Positions 11,410 to 22,320 of a DNA stretch of 64,000 nt are shown piece after piece. The DNA is from Hydnum rufescens UP504 (taxonomy: Eukaryota > Basidiomycota > Agaricomycetes > Cantharellales > Hydnaceae). Position numbers and translations under genes: made by a program. Location: assembly GCA_014904985.1 (NCBI GenBank), contig MU128909.1, positions 110,566-174,565 of the forward strand. The letters run 5' to 3'. Each line of letters opens with the position of its first letter. Position 1 is the stretch's first letter. The notes beneath the pieces are model-generated. The model was not told the origin of the DNA, ran no database searches, and worked only from the letters and a program-made list of their open reading frames with translations.

Positions 11410-12743
11410 ATGGCGTCGAAAACTGCAAAGGATTTGACGGCGGGGACTGCTGGGGGGATCGCCCAGGCAAGTATACCTGATATTCATACAGATTCGCGCA
11501 CCTTGCGAACAGTGAAATCTCCTCTAGGTGTTTGTTGGGCAGCCTTTTGACATTGGTTAGTCCATTCAATCCAATTTGATCCATCGCCATCACCCTGAAA
11601 GCTTATCGTCTCATATGTGCAGTGAAAGTGGTATGCGCATGATACGTCCTGCATTTTTGGACAGAGCTCTCACGATACTTGGCATTGTAGCTACCTATCG
11701 AAGCGCATGCAAACAGCGCCGAAGGGGACTTACAAGGGAATGATGGATTGTGCTGGAGGGATCTTGAAAAACGAAGGACCATTGGCGTTTTACAAGGCAC
11801 GTTGACCCATACCATTGCCAGAAAGCGATCATGGGTCAATATTGCTTGCATTCCTAGGGTACTCTGACCCCGCTCCTCGGTATCGGTATCTGCGTCTCCA
11901 TCCAATTTGCTGTTCTTGAGGGTACAAAACGATTCTTCACACAGCAGAATTTATCACGTGGTCGGGGAGGGTCAGATGGGAAAGTTTTGCGCCCTGGGCA
12001 ATTGGTTGCTGCAGGTGCATTGGCCGGCGTGGCCAACGGTGTCGTCTCTGGGCCCGTGGAGCATATTCGTATTCGTGAGCACTGTTTCGTGCTCCGTACC
12101 TTGAATCCTTGGGATCATGACGTGCCCTGGCCTCCCTAGGGTTGCAGATTCAGTCATCCAACAAGCCCACATACAATGGGCCGTTTGACGCGATTCGGAA
12201 AATTTTAGGAAGCCACGGAATAGCTGGGATCTATAAAGGCCAAGTGGCCACATTGACGCGTGAGGCAGTGGGCTACGGTGCCTATTTTTGTGCCTACGAG
12301 ATGCTTATCCAGCGGCACATTCGCGTGAATAATGTACGGAGGGAGCAAGTTTCCGCTGCTTATGCTGTTTTGTATGGCGCTGCTGCAGGATATGCTGTGA
12401 GTTTCTCCACCCCAGGCCATCTAACCACGTGATTGACTATATGTGCAGTTATGGGCGTGTATATACCCGATAGACGTGATAAAGTCTCGCATTCAGACGG
12501 ATGGGTTTGCAGGACCAGAGCGCAAGTACGCCTCCACGCTGGATTGTGTTCGGACGGTGTGGCGAACTGAAGGTGTCGGCGCGTTCACTCGCGGTCTAGG
12601 ACCCACCCTTATTCGGTGCGTAATTCATTTCCCCTATTTCTACTTAACAACAATCCAAGATTCATCCCGATAGATCACCCTTTGCGAACGGTGCCACCTT
12701 CCTTGGGTTCGAGTTGGCGAGTAGGGCCCTTGCCCATCTATAG
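11410..12743 (+). CDS. Mitochondrial carrier family protein (Ymc1 / carnitine carrier-like)
   Basis: Inner mitochondrial membrane exchanger of the SLC25 family. The N-terminus MASKTAKDLTAGTAGGIAQ is the first matrix/membrane helix. The three family repeats are visible after splicing, each with a signature at its odd helix: PFDIVKVRMQ, PVEHIRIRLQ and PIDVIKSRIQ. The even-helix glycine motifs follow (GILKNEGPLAFYKG, GIAGIYKG, GVGAFTRG). About 295 residues, normal length. Introns near 11468, 11550, 11620, 11800, 12075, 12398 and 12615. It ends LASRALAHL, TAG 12741-12743. The VEHIRIRLQ form of the second signature resembles the yeast Ymc1/Ymc2 branch (amino-acid related) and also carnitine carriers, so substrate is left open. 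Confidence 0.9.
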
Positions 12744-13007
12744 CCTACTGCAGGTTGTGGAGGTATGCGCCCGTAATATAGTTTAAATTTGAGATCCCAA
12801 TACGAATGAGAATTTGAATGGGTTTAAATTCGAGGAAAATTCGCGTTTTTTGATCCGAAACCGGCACAGGACTTGCTCCTGTTTGCGCGCGGAGTTGCGA
12901 GCGTCATGAACAGAACGCCGGAGAATGCCGGCGCTGATAGTGGAGAACTTAATCATCTACTCTCGTAACCATTAATCATCGACCCTCTATTTTGGTGGGT
13001 TTTCACC
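12744..13007. other. Short intergenic region upstream of GSH1
   Basis: 264 bp holding the carrier's 3' end and the GSH1 promoter. Repeated TTTAAATT-like and GAATTTGA motifs near 12780-12840; no reading frame. Confidence 0.4.
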
Positions 13008-16006
13008 ATGGGCCTCCTCTTCATGGGAAAGCCTTTGGCATGGGAGGATTCCATGCCATATCTTGAATACATTCGTGAGCACGGCGTTACTCAATTCCTA
13101 AATCTTTGGGATCGGTTCAAGGACCGCGAGGGAGATACGCTGCTATGGGGGGATGAGGTGCGAAATCCAATATTCTTAACGCTACCGCATGATGAAATCA
13201 GTGCTCAGGTGGAATATATGGTCCTCTCCTTCGATGCCGACGCCAAGAATGCCAAATTGTCCTTGCGCCAGGCAGAGATACTCGCTAACCTCCAAAGGGC
13301 CGTCACTGACCTCTGCACGAACACTCTGGCGGACCTGTACGTCACTTTCATCCCGAAAATGAAGCGTTTATCTCCAATGGATGCCCTACAAACAGTGCCT
13401 CGGTTCCCACCTTCCATCCTGAGTATGGCCGGTACATGCTAGAAGCTACCCCGGGTTCCCCGTACACCGGCTCCGTGCCGGACCTCCTGTCGGTTGAGAA
13501 AAACATGAGATATCGGTAAGCTGCTCAGGACTTGCCTCGAATGTGGCGTGGTTACTAATGTCTACACATTAGGCGCAAACTCATCCGAGCCGAGTTAATG
13601 CCGCATGAAGCACCTGTGACCGTCACGTCCTTCCCGCGTCTTGGTGCCCCTGGAGTTTTCACTGATCCCTTCCATGATCCATCTAACGCCCAAGCTAGCC
13701 ACAGTCTATTCCTTCCCGATGAAGTCACTAACCCTCATGTCCGCTTCCCGTACGTTGCTCCTGACGAACTGATTTCCCCTCCATTCACTTGTTCAATTGC
13801 ACCTATAGTACTTTGACAGCCAATATTCGTCGGCGCCGTGGATCCAAGGTTGCCATCAATCTTCCAATCTTCTTTGACGTGAATACCCCCAGACCATTCA
13901 TTGATCCCACCATTCCTTACGTTAGAAATGTCTTCCCCGAAGATCCTGGTCCGCGTCTCTGGTTATGTCTTTCGTGGCGCGTGTTCTTATCATAGCTTAA
14001 TCTCTCTCCCCTCTCTAGAAGCCATGAATGGTGCTGCTCTGCCGGACCACATATACCTTGACGCAATGGGATTCGGAATGGGCTGCTCATGTCTCCAAAT
14101 TACTTTCCAAGCCTGTAATGTAGATGAAGCTAGGCGCGTTTACGACGCCCTTGTTCCTGTCGGACCTATCATGGTAAATGTTTTTCCAATTTCGTCCTTG
14201 ACATACTAAAGTTGTGGTCAGCTGGCCTTGACGGCAGCCTCGCCCGCTTATCGAGGGTATTTATCTGACGTGGATTGTCGGTGGAATGTCATCGCTGGGA
14301 GTGTTGATGATCGGACCGAAGAGGAGCGAGGCCTGAAGGTGGGTTCGCCTTCCAAGGACGCCTCAGGATGTACTGACCGCATTCAAGCCCCTAAAGCATA
14401 ACAAACACGTGATCCCAAAGTCAAGATATGACAGCGTTGATCTGTATATTTCCAAGGACTTTAATAACCGGCCCGAGTATAACGATACCTTGGTTCCTTA
14501 CGATGAAGATATTTACAAGCGACTGACCGCCCACGGTGAGTCCCATCCCAGCTGGTATACTCCTTGGGCCAGCTCTCTCAATCCCAAATTGGTTCCCCAA
14601 GGGATTGACACCCTACTGTCCAAGCATGTTGCTCATCTCTTCATCCGTGATCCGCTGGTTATTTTTTCTGATGCTATTGAACTGGACGACACGGTGTCTT
14701 CTGATCATTTTGAGGTCTGCCCATTCCTGTGGAACGCCCTGTTGGGGTTGTTCTAACACCCCTTGTGATCGCCTTGATGAAAATTTGGTGCAGAACATCC
14801 AATCAACCAATTGGCAAACGTTGCGTTTCAAGATCCCTCCCCCGAAATCTCCAATTGGATGGCGTGTGGAATTCAGGAGTATGGAGGTGCAAATTACTGA
14901 TTTTGAGAATGCAGCGTTCTCAGTCTTCATCGTGCTCCTCTCGCGCGCCATATTGAGCTTTGGGTTGAACTTTTACGTCCCAATCTCCAAGGTATGCTTG
15001 ATCACCGTGAATGTCGTTGAGAATCCTTGTGCGAATCGTGCTCTTCTTTCAGGTGGACGAGAATATGCAACGTGCTCAGCGAAGGGGTGCCGCCACTCAG
15101 CAGAAGTTCTTCTTCAGGAAACGGATCTACCCGGCAGATACGCCCCCTCTATCGCATTCGACCCCAAGCGAATCTCCAACACCATCCAAACGATCGTCTC
15201 CTGCTGTAAGCAGTCTCGACATTCATGGTCGCCTCGTGGATATTTCCAACGGAATCAAGGTGAATGGGCACACCGATGGCGAACATGTAGACGGCCATGA
15301 AGAGCCAGGGGACGTTGCAGGCCATGAATCATCGTCATCGCGTGACCCGCCACTCTTCGTTGCCCAGTCTCGCTGCCCGTCCCCTTGGGTGGCCGAACAC
15401 ATGCCCGTGAAAGAAGAGTACGAGGAAATGACGATGGCCGAAATCATCAGTGGCAAGGTGCGGGCCGAATGTGCTTCTCCAAATGAGGCCTACTGGGTGC
15501 ATACTTTTTTGCTGATTTTCGGCTTAGGGTAATGAATTCCCAGGGCTACTGGGCGTGGTCAACGCATACCTCAATTCCCTGAACATTGAATTCAAATCAA
15601 AGCAGCGAATACGGGCTTATTTGGCCCTGGTGAAGCGACGTGCTGATGGTGCGTGTACATGCTTCGGGATTCCCACCCTACTTTCGCTAAATTAGTTGGT
15701 CTAACCCCTCTTTCTTTTTTTGTATTTTTTTTCCCAGGTTCCCTCCAAACGTGCGCAACGTGGATGCGAGAGTTTATTAGATCGCACCCAGCCTACAAAC
15801 ACGACTCTGTTATCAGCGAAGAGATTAACTTTGACCTTATGAACGCACTGGATGAAATGTACGTTTTGCCGAGCCCCAGCTTCCCGATAAGCGATCGCCT
15901 GACCTAACACGCCTTGTTCATTCCACAGAGAGCGAGGACGCGTGTCGTCTCTGACTTATTACCTACGGACTACGTAGGCAGCAAGGATGACGATGGATGT
16001 CTGTGA
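13008..16006 (+). CDS. GSH1: Glutamate-cysteine ligase catalytic subunit
   Basis: Cytosolic enzyme that joins glutamate and cysteine using ATP, the first and limiting step of glutathione synthesis. The start [15 protein letters not shown] is the family N-terminus. Recognised blocks in order: [12 protein letters not shown] (substrate site), [30 protein letters not shown] (core beta sheet), [39 protein letters not shown], then [17 protein letters not shown]. About 700 residues and at least ten introns; the extra length against yeast Gsh1 (678) is a Ser/Gly/His-rich insert near 15150-15340. For the last exon I used the acceptor ending at 15930, because this gives the conserved tail [18 protein letters not shown] with TGA at 16004-16006. 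The acceptor two bases earlier would give a different, unconserved tail. Confidence 0.94.
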
Positions 16007-16248
16007 TTACAAGTGTTGTACTCGGCTTGACAGCCCTGTGTATCCTTCCCCAATTTCGCCTTCACGAAACTTTTTATCTCACCCACCCCCTCTCTTGGAC
16101 ACCCACCCAGTCTTTCTTGTGTTTAGTTTGTATTTCACCCATCCCGACGTGGGACGAACTCCCTTGTTGTAGTGAAATCCATTGCATAAATGAAATTACG
16201 CATAGACGGCTCGCTCGGCCTTTCCTCATCGCGCGATCGCGCTCCTCA
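16007..16248. other. Convergent intergenic region GSH1/ATG6
   Basis: 242 bp between two stop codons. Pyrimidine-rich with CCCACCC and CCCATCCC tracts. No coding or RNA signal. Confidence 0.4.
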
Positions 16249-17834
16249 TCACCCGCTGGTCGCCCACTTTAATAGCAGCTTTAATGCCAGCAGCACGTGA
16301 CGCATCGCCCTCGTCCACACCTCTTCTTGGTTGAACTGAAGTTTAATAGAGGCTTCTCCGATCTTGTCCTTTACCACACTTAGCAATCATGCGGAGAGGT
16401 CAATGAATCATCGTCTCGACGTTCACTTTATGAGGTGGAAGACCTACGCATGAGGGAACTCAACAGCGGAATCGAGCCCTTTAACATGCTCCATGAGTTG
16501 GCGGAGACAATCCAGGAATGCCACCATGGCGAAGTCGAACCGGCGATTGTGCAGTATTCGCGTCAGATGGATATCGCCTGAACCGTATCTTTTTCACAAT
16601 CAACGGAGAGTGCATGAGATGACAGGGGTATATATGGCATAATGGGATAAGATACAGACAGTTCGTAGGTCCCCTTGTCCCCTGAAATCTTTTCGATCCG
16701 AGAGAACGACCCCATAGGGATCAATCGGTATCTATCAATCGCATAGGATTTAGCTCCAATAGCCCTGGCGAACCATACCACGAACTGTTGGACGCACGTC
16801 TCAAATGTGAACTCCAATTTCCGAGCAATGGTGTACAAGAGTAAGAGCGTCTGACCCCATGCAGCATTGATCTCTGCCCATTCTACATTGACACCGCTCA
16901 CACGACCCAAGCGAAGTCCATTGACTGTCCCAAAAACGCCATCATGGCCGATACAGAACGCGTCGTTGTATACATTTGTGCGAGCGAGGACCGACAGCTC
17001 GTGCTGCGCATGATCGATCGCAGCCGATAGAGAGTTGAGCGTGTCCTGTGTTCGAGCCTGCAACAACTGAGTCCGAGTCTGGTCCGCCCAGAAACTAAAG
17101 AAAATGAGCGTAAGCGTCCAAACCGATTGTCCACTGCTGATGTCGGGGAGGGACCCACTCGGCTTCCTCTTCTTCAAGGGCCTTCTCTTCCTCTTCTAAT
17201 GCCGCCAATTGCGCCTCGAGCTGCGCCTTGTCCTGTTCTGCGGCGCGAAGTTCGGCTACGGCCCTTTCAGCCTCAGCCTCCAACTTTACCAGGCACCCCA
17301 ATTTAGTAACGAGGACCAGAGTATAAATCAAGAACGGCACACACCTTCTCGATCTTCTGTCCCAGTTTCTTTTCATCGCCGACTCCAGCTGCTGTGGCCT
17401 CGCGCTGTCGTCGAACGTCTCTCTCAAAGGCAAGATACCCATCTCTTTCGCGCTTCGTTTCTTCGAGCCGGCGCTCTAAATTCTCCAGCAGCGTACTGGT
17501 GCAATCTGCACAGAGGGGATGGTCGAGTTCTGTACGGGAAGACAACAAAGTGAAGAGACGCAGTGTTGAATGGAGATTATTCGTAGATATTGGGGCCGAG
17601 TAGGAGATGAAGGACCAATGGCGGGAGGGACGTCGGTCTTAAGAGGGGGTATGGATGTAGGGACAACTGCAGGGTTTGTGGCACCTTCAACAGACTCAGG
17701 AGCGATCTCAGTCATTGACGGATCGAGCTGAATAGGCTGTGGGATATGTGTCAAGGCTGTCCAGCTCAGCCAAGACGGGCACCTCTCACCTGTTTACATT
17801 GCTGGCACACGAAGCTTGGGGATGAGCGGACCAT
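16249..17834 (-). CDS. ATG6: Beclin 1 / Atg6 autophagy protein
   Basis: Scaffold of the class III PI3-kinase (Vps34) complex in autophagy and vacuolar sorting. The start MVRSSPSFVCQQCKQPIQLD at 17834 is split by an intron after CKQ; it carries the conserved N-terminal CxxC. Next come a low-complexity linker, the coiled coil (ENLERRLEETKRERDGYLAF, then LEAEAERAVAELRAAEQDKA and a Glu-rich run), and the evolutionarily conserved domain: NVYNDAFCIGHDGVFGTVNG, then VEWAEINAAWGQTLLLLYTI, then YRLIPMGSFSRIEKI. After another intron the end reads GSGDIHLTRILHNRRFDFAM, MVAFLDCLRQL, and finally IKLQFNQEEVWTRAMRHVLL, with TGA at 16249-16251. The last two exons are easy to miss because they are short. About 430 residues, as in other fungi. 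Confidence 0.92.
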
Positions 17835-18978
17835 CAATGAGCAGCGCGTTCCGGGGAATGCCGATTGCCGGAATCAAATTGTGTGGCTTGAGGTTTAGCG
17901 CCCCAGTCATCAGGCACAAGAGGCGGGCAGAAAAGGAGGATCGAAATTGTGGGGCTCCATTGGAAAAGTTTAGCGCAAGGAGGAAATGCTCTCAGCCGCA
18001 GTCTCCTAGTTACCCTGGGGGGAGCTCTGTGGCTGGCGGTACGATCCTCAAGAGATGGGTATTCCATCGCCCTTTGGCTTGCACAGGCATCGACGCGCGG
18101 GCTTCGTGGAGCACGGGTGGATCCTTGCGCCACATTTCAGCTCGCGACTCGGGTGCTGTGGGGCTGTAAGCGCCTAATTCATTATTGTAAATGAGAAGCC
18201 TATGGTATTGTATTGAGCCACCGCGGTACGTTGACACCCTTACCTAACATGCACGTACTGCGAAGAACAGTTATGTATTGTGGTCGGCTGCGAAGGGGGG
18301 AAGTTTCAAATGACTGCGAGTCACGATCACGAACAGAACCAAACCCAGGAATTGGGAAATGTGGTCGAAGCAAGGGATATTTGACATTGCTTGGTCTCTG
18401 GTTCAAAGTTACCTAACGTGAATTTAAATTCAAAGCGATACTCCATAGTGGTGTTGAGTGAATCCGGCAATTTCCTAGGCATGACCCTGATTCGGCCCGG
18501 AATAGAGTTCTCCTGTCGTGAAATCTCACGACGGTTCGGGGGAGTGGTGATTGGGTGGGATGGATGGGGGTGCGAGCGGGTTGTGCAAGCGCCGGAGTAG
18601 CAGATTCTGCGGAGATAAGCATGGGCGATGACTTGTACTTGACTCCATGCATGCGGGGTGCGGTGCTGCGAATGCCCGCGACCACGAGTTGCTCTTCCTT
18701 TCTTGGGCAGCTTTTTATCCGAATGACTCGCCAGTGTGGGACGGGAGGGAAGGACGGTGCCGTTGGGCCTCATTTTTCTGTATATAATCCTCTCTTTGGT
18801 CTGTTTTCTCAGAGGGCATACATCTCTACTCCTCGTTGAACAAATTATCTCGAAAAACACGAGGCTGTGGTGCAATATAAATACCCATTAGTTCACAATC
18901 TAGCCCACGTCCCAACAACGACAACAACGTTGGCTTCTCATCTCAACCTGTACAACCCACCATAACACCAAAGTTCCA
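17835..18978. promoter_or_regulatory. Divergent 1.1-kb promoter region ATG6/BCS1-like
   Basis: It lies between two divergent start codons. On the BCS1 side there is a TATA-like AATATAAATA at about 18873-18882, roughly 100 bp before the ATG at 18979, and TGTATATAAT near 18778. Frames of up to 180 codons occur but lack recognisable motifs and overlap on both strands, so I treat them as chance. Confidence 0.45.
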
Positions 18979-21886
18979 ATGGACCTATTCGGCAGCGTTG
19001 GCGGCTTCTTCAGCGGGTCTTCCTCCCTCATTGACGGTCTGTCCTCCTCTCGCACCCGCGTCCTGTCACGTATCTCACTCTCCTCCTTAGGGGCTAAGCT
19101 AGTCTTGATTGGTGGCACTATAGAGACTGCTCGCCGAGTTGGTCAATCCGCTTGGAGCTCTTTCCTGTCTTCCTTCTACTTAACCGCCCATTTCAGCGAG
19201 GTCAATCTCTTTTCTCTCTGCATCCCACTACCAATGCTCAATCACACTATTACCTAGGAGGACTATCCTTATGACTGGTCAACACTACTCATCCTTTCTC
19301 GACCTTGATTCTAAATTTGACTCGTCCCCTATAGGTTACAGTACTGGCTTCAGCGTCAGCCCCAGTGGCGCTCGTCACGCGAATTTGAGACAACAACCCG
19401 AACCACGACAACCGGCCTTGGACCTCAAACAACTGGGGATGAATTTGAAGACCTTTCGGAAGACCGTGACGCAGATGATGAACTCACCCCTGGCAAGCAG
19501 AAAATGACCGTCGTCTTCCAGCCCACTTTCGATTCCACCATTGGGATATACTACCGAAAACGTTTGTTCTTTTCTTTCTCCCTCCTTCTTTGCCCACCGT
19601 CCACCGTCCACCGTCGTTGCTGACGTAAGCTTCTCATCAGATTGGCTTCGTGTTCGCCGATGGAAGAACAGCTCGGGGACTGAGCAGCTATCGATCTCGT
19701 AAGCTCATATCCCATGAGCAACCCTGTTACCTAACCTCATTATCCTGTAGCGTCGTCGCCCGCAACAACTCGGTCCTGAAACAATTGGTTCTTGAAGCCA
19801 AGAAGCTCTACGAGGCAGATGCTGAACATCGAGTAAACATTTACTTCGCTGACTCGCACGGCTCGTGGCGGTGGACGGATTCACGCACCAAGCGGCCCAT
19901 GAGTTCCATCGTTCTAAATAAGGGTGTCAAGGAAATGCTGCTTGCAGACACACGTGATTTCCTCAAGGTACGGGTCCAGGCCAGTCGTGTTCTTGATCTT
20001 CAGATCTTATACATGCCCTGTAATAGAGCGAAAAGTGGTATGCCACGCGAGGTCGGTCGATTGTGGCGCGTTTATAATCAACAGCGCAGCTAACTTTTCC
20101 TTCGCTTTCAGGGATACCATTCCGACGTGGATACCTCTTGCATGGTCTTCCTGGTAGCGGAAAGACCTCCCTCATTCATGCACTAGCCGGTGCGTTGGCC
20201 TTGGATATCTACGTCGTTTCACTTTCAGCCAGCTGGTGAGTATTCATTAACCTGATGCATCTTCGTATCGTTTTACCAATGACCTCTCAGGATCAATGAC
20301 GCGACTTTATCCACACTCATGGGTCGTGTTCCTGCACGTTGTATAGTCCTTTTGGAAGATCTTGATGCGGCTTTCACTCGCTCCGCTTCTCGGGATGATG
20401 AGTCGTCAGGAATCCCGACAGGTTCCAAGGGTACATCGGATGTCGACCAAGACTCCGGTGGCCACCGTCACCATTCGTCTTTCTCCAGACGAAGAGATTT
20501 CATCCCTGACTACAACACACTATCCCTCTCCGGCCTGTTAAACTCTCTGGATGGAGTGAGTAGCTTCTCATTTACCCATTAGCTCAATATTAAAAGCTTT
20601 GATCTTCAAAGGTCTCCGCCCCAGAAGGTCGCTTGTTGTTCGCGTACGTCGCTGGGGTATTTCATTGAAAATATCATCTCTCTTATTCTTTCCTCTAGTA
20701 CTACGAATCATCTGGAGCGCTTGGATCCGGCGTTGACACGTCCAGGGCGCATGGACATCTGGATCGAGTTTAAGCACGCATCAAAGTGGCAGGCCGAGTT
20801 GCTGTTCAAAAACTTCTTCTCCGAAATAGAAGATGCCCCCCCACAACCCACCGCAGAAGAGATCGCCGCCATGGAGAAAGAATTTGCATTCTTAGAGGCA
20901 CAACAGAATGCCGCTGACGGCAAGGTGTCGTTTGTGCCCAAGGACGGGACTGCAACTTCGCCCACTGCTGGTGCTGAAGCCATGGCCACTGCCATGGAAG
21001 AAAAGGCAAAAGATGAGGCTCAGCTTCCGCCACCCGTCCTGGAGCGACCATCACCCCCACCAGATCCGGCTCGACTTGCCGTCCTTGCTCGCCAATTCGC
21101 TGCTGCCATCCCAGAGGAAGAGCACTCCGTGGCCTCGTTGCAAGGCTGTATGTCTGATTAACCCTTTCCCCGTTTCCCTGGTAATTAATATTGTAATGAT
21201 TTTCCTCCATAATAGACCTCCTGCGAAACAAAAGTCGACCCGAGGCTGCCGTCGCCGAGGCCCCAGCTTGGGTCCAAGCTGAACGCGAGCTCCGAATCCG
21301 CCTGAGACGTGAGAAGGAAGAGCGCGAGACCAAACTCGCTATTGATCGCGAAAAGCGCCGCAAAGAGCGTGAGGAAGCCAAACGCCGAGCCGACCGTGAA
21401 GAAGCGAGGCGAGAACGTGAGGAGCAAGCCCGAATCCGCAAAGAAGATGAAGAGTTTGCTGCGGAGGAACGACGCCTCGCTGCCGCCGCTGCGCTTGGCA
21501 CCACCGGGGCTACCTCCACGGATTCTCTAGCCGCGACTGCGAGCCCTGCGGTCCCCGGCGCGGATGCCGCTTCTACAGTTTCTGCTGTAGTCCCTGTACC
21601 TCCCGTGAGGGCCGAGTCTCCCGTCCCTGTATCTGGACCAATACCAGCTCCGGTTGAGGCGGCGATTGTCCCAACGGTCGTTCCGATGGCCGTCATTGTC
21701 CCTGCCACTTCAGGCTCACCTGCACAGGTCATTGTTTCCACTAACCCTGTGCCCGCTGTAATTGCAGGAACACCAACAATCCCTGGGACACCCGATAGCG
21801 AAGTTGACGGAGAAAATCCAGGTGCCGCAAGCATCGTCCTTGTCAAACCCCAGCTCGAGGCTACTGCGCCTTTGGAAACTGTGTAA
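18979..21886 (+). CDS. BCS1-like AAA ATPase with long charged tail
   Basis: AAA protein of the Bcs1 group, which in yeast moves the Rieske protein across the inner mitochondrial membrane. After the start [13 protein letters not shown] there is an N-terminal hydrophobic segment ([20 protein letters not shown]) and the Bcs1 N-domain ([17 protein letters not shown]). The ATPase follows: Walker [11 protein letters not shown], Walker [13 protein letters not shown], sensor [20 protein letters not shown]. An acidic/Ser-Gly insert ([19 protein letters not shown]) sits after Walker B. Beyond the usual end the protein runs on for about 300 residues: a Pro/Ala-rich part, an Arg/Glu coiled region ([19 protein letters not shown]) and an Ala/Pro/Val tail. 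Total about 750 residues against about 450 for yeast Bcs1. Basidiomycetes carry several such expanded paralogues, so the Rieske role is not assured. Confidence 0.85.
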
Positions 21887-22320
21887 TACCTATATTTGCC
21901 AACAATTCTTCATCTTGTACATGTTTCATAGCTTCATTTCTCACGACTATTACGCCCTGCTCTCCCCGTATCATCATCACATTACTCGCCATTTGGCCAA
22001 TCAATCAAGCCCTTGGCCATCGATACTTCTCCGTTGATCTTGTGTTTTCTAACCATAACTTTTGCATTCCCATCCATCATCTCCACCTCCCACCCCACCC
22101 TGGACCGTTACTTGCCAATTACCCATGCCTCACTTTACCACACTACCCACCATTACCCTTTGTTTCCTACCGCCCATTTGGCCAAAAGCCCTTGTAGTAT
22201 TCGCTCCTCTGTCGCCCTTGACGTGTCATAGATCCGTAATGCATCACCTGGCTGGGATACCTCACTCCGCCTGATGTATGAACTTAGTGGATGGGTGTAT
22301 TCCTCTCAAGGCCTGCAATA
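21887..22320. other. Convergent intergenic region BCS1-like/UTP13
   Basis: 434 bp, strongly C-rich on the plus strand (CCATC, CCACC runs). Short frames of cysteine-poor Ser/His/Pro composition look like translated pyrimidine-rich DNA. No gene supported. Confidence 0.4.

Noticed and set aside
18327..18875. 182-codon minus-strand frame upstream of the BCS1-like gene
   Set aside because: No recognisable domain, contains the TATA region of the neighbouring gene and overlaps equally open plus-strand frames.
20806..21846. 346-codon minus-strand frame in the BCS1-like gene
   Set aside because: It is the antisense shadow of the Ala/Pro/Arg-rich tail; composition (Thr/Gly/Ala/Ser runs) mirrors the sense codons.
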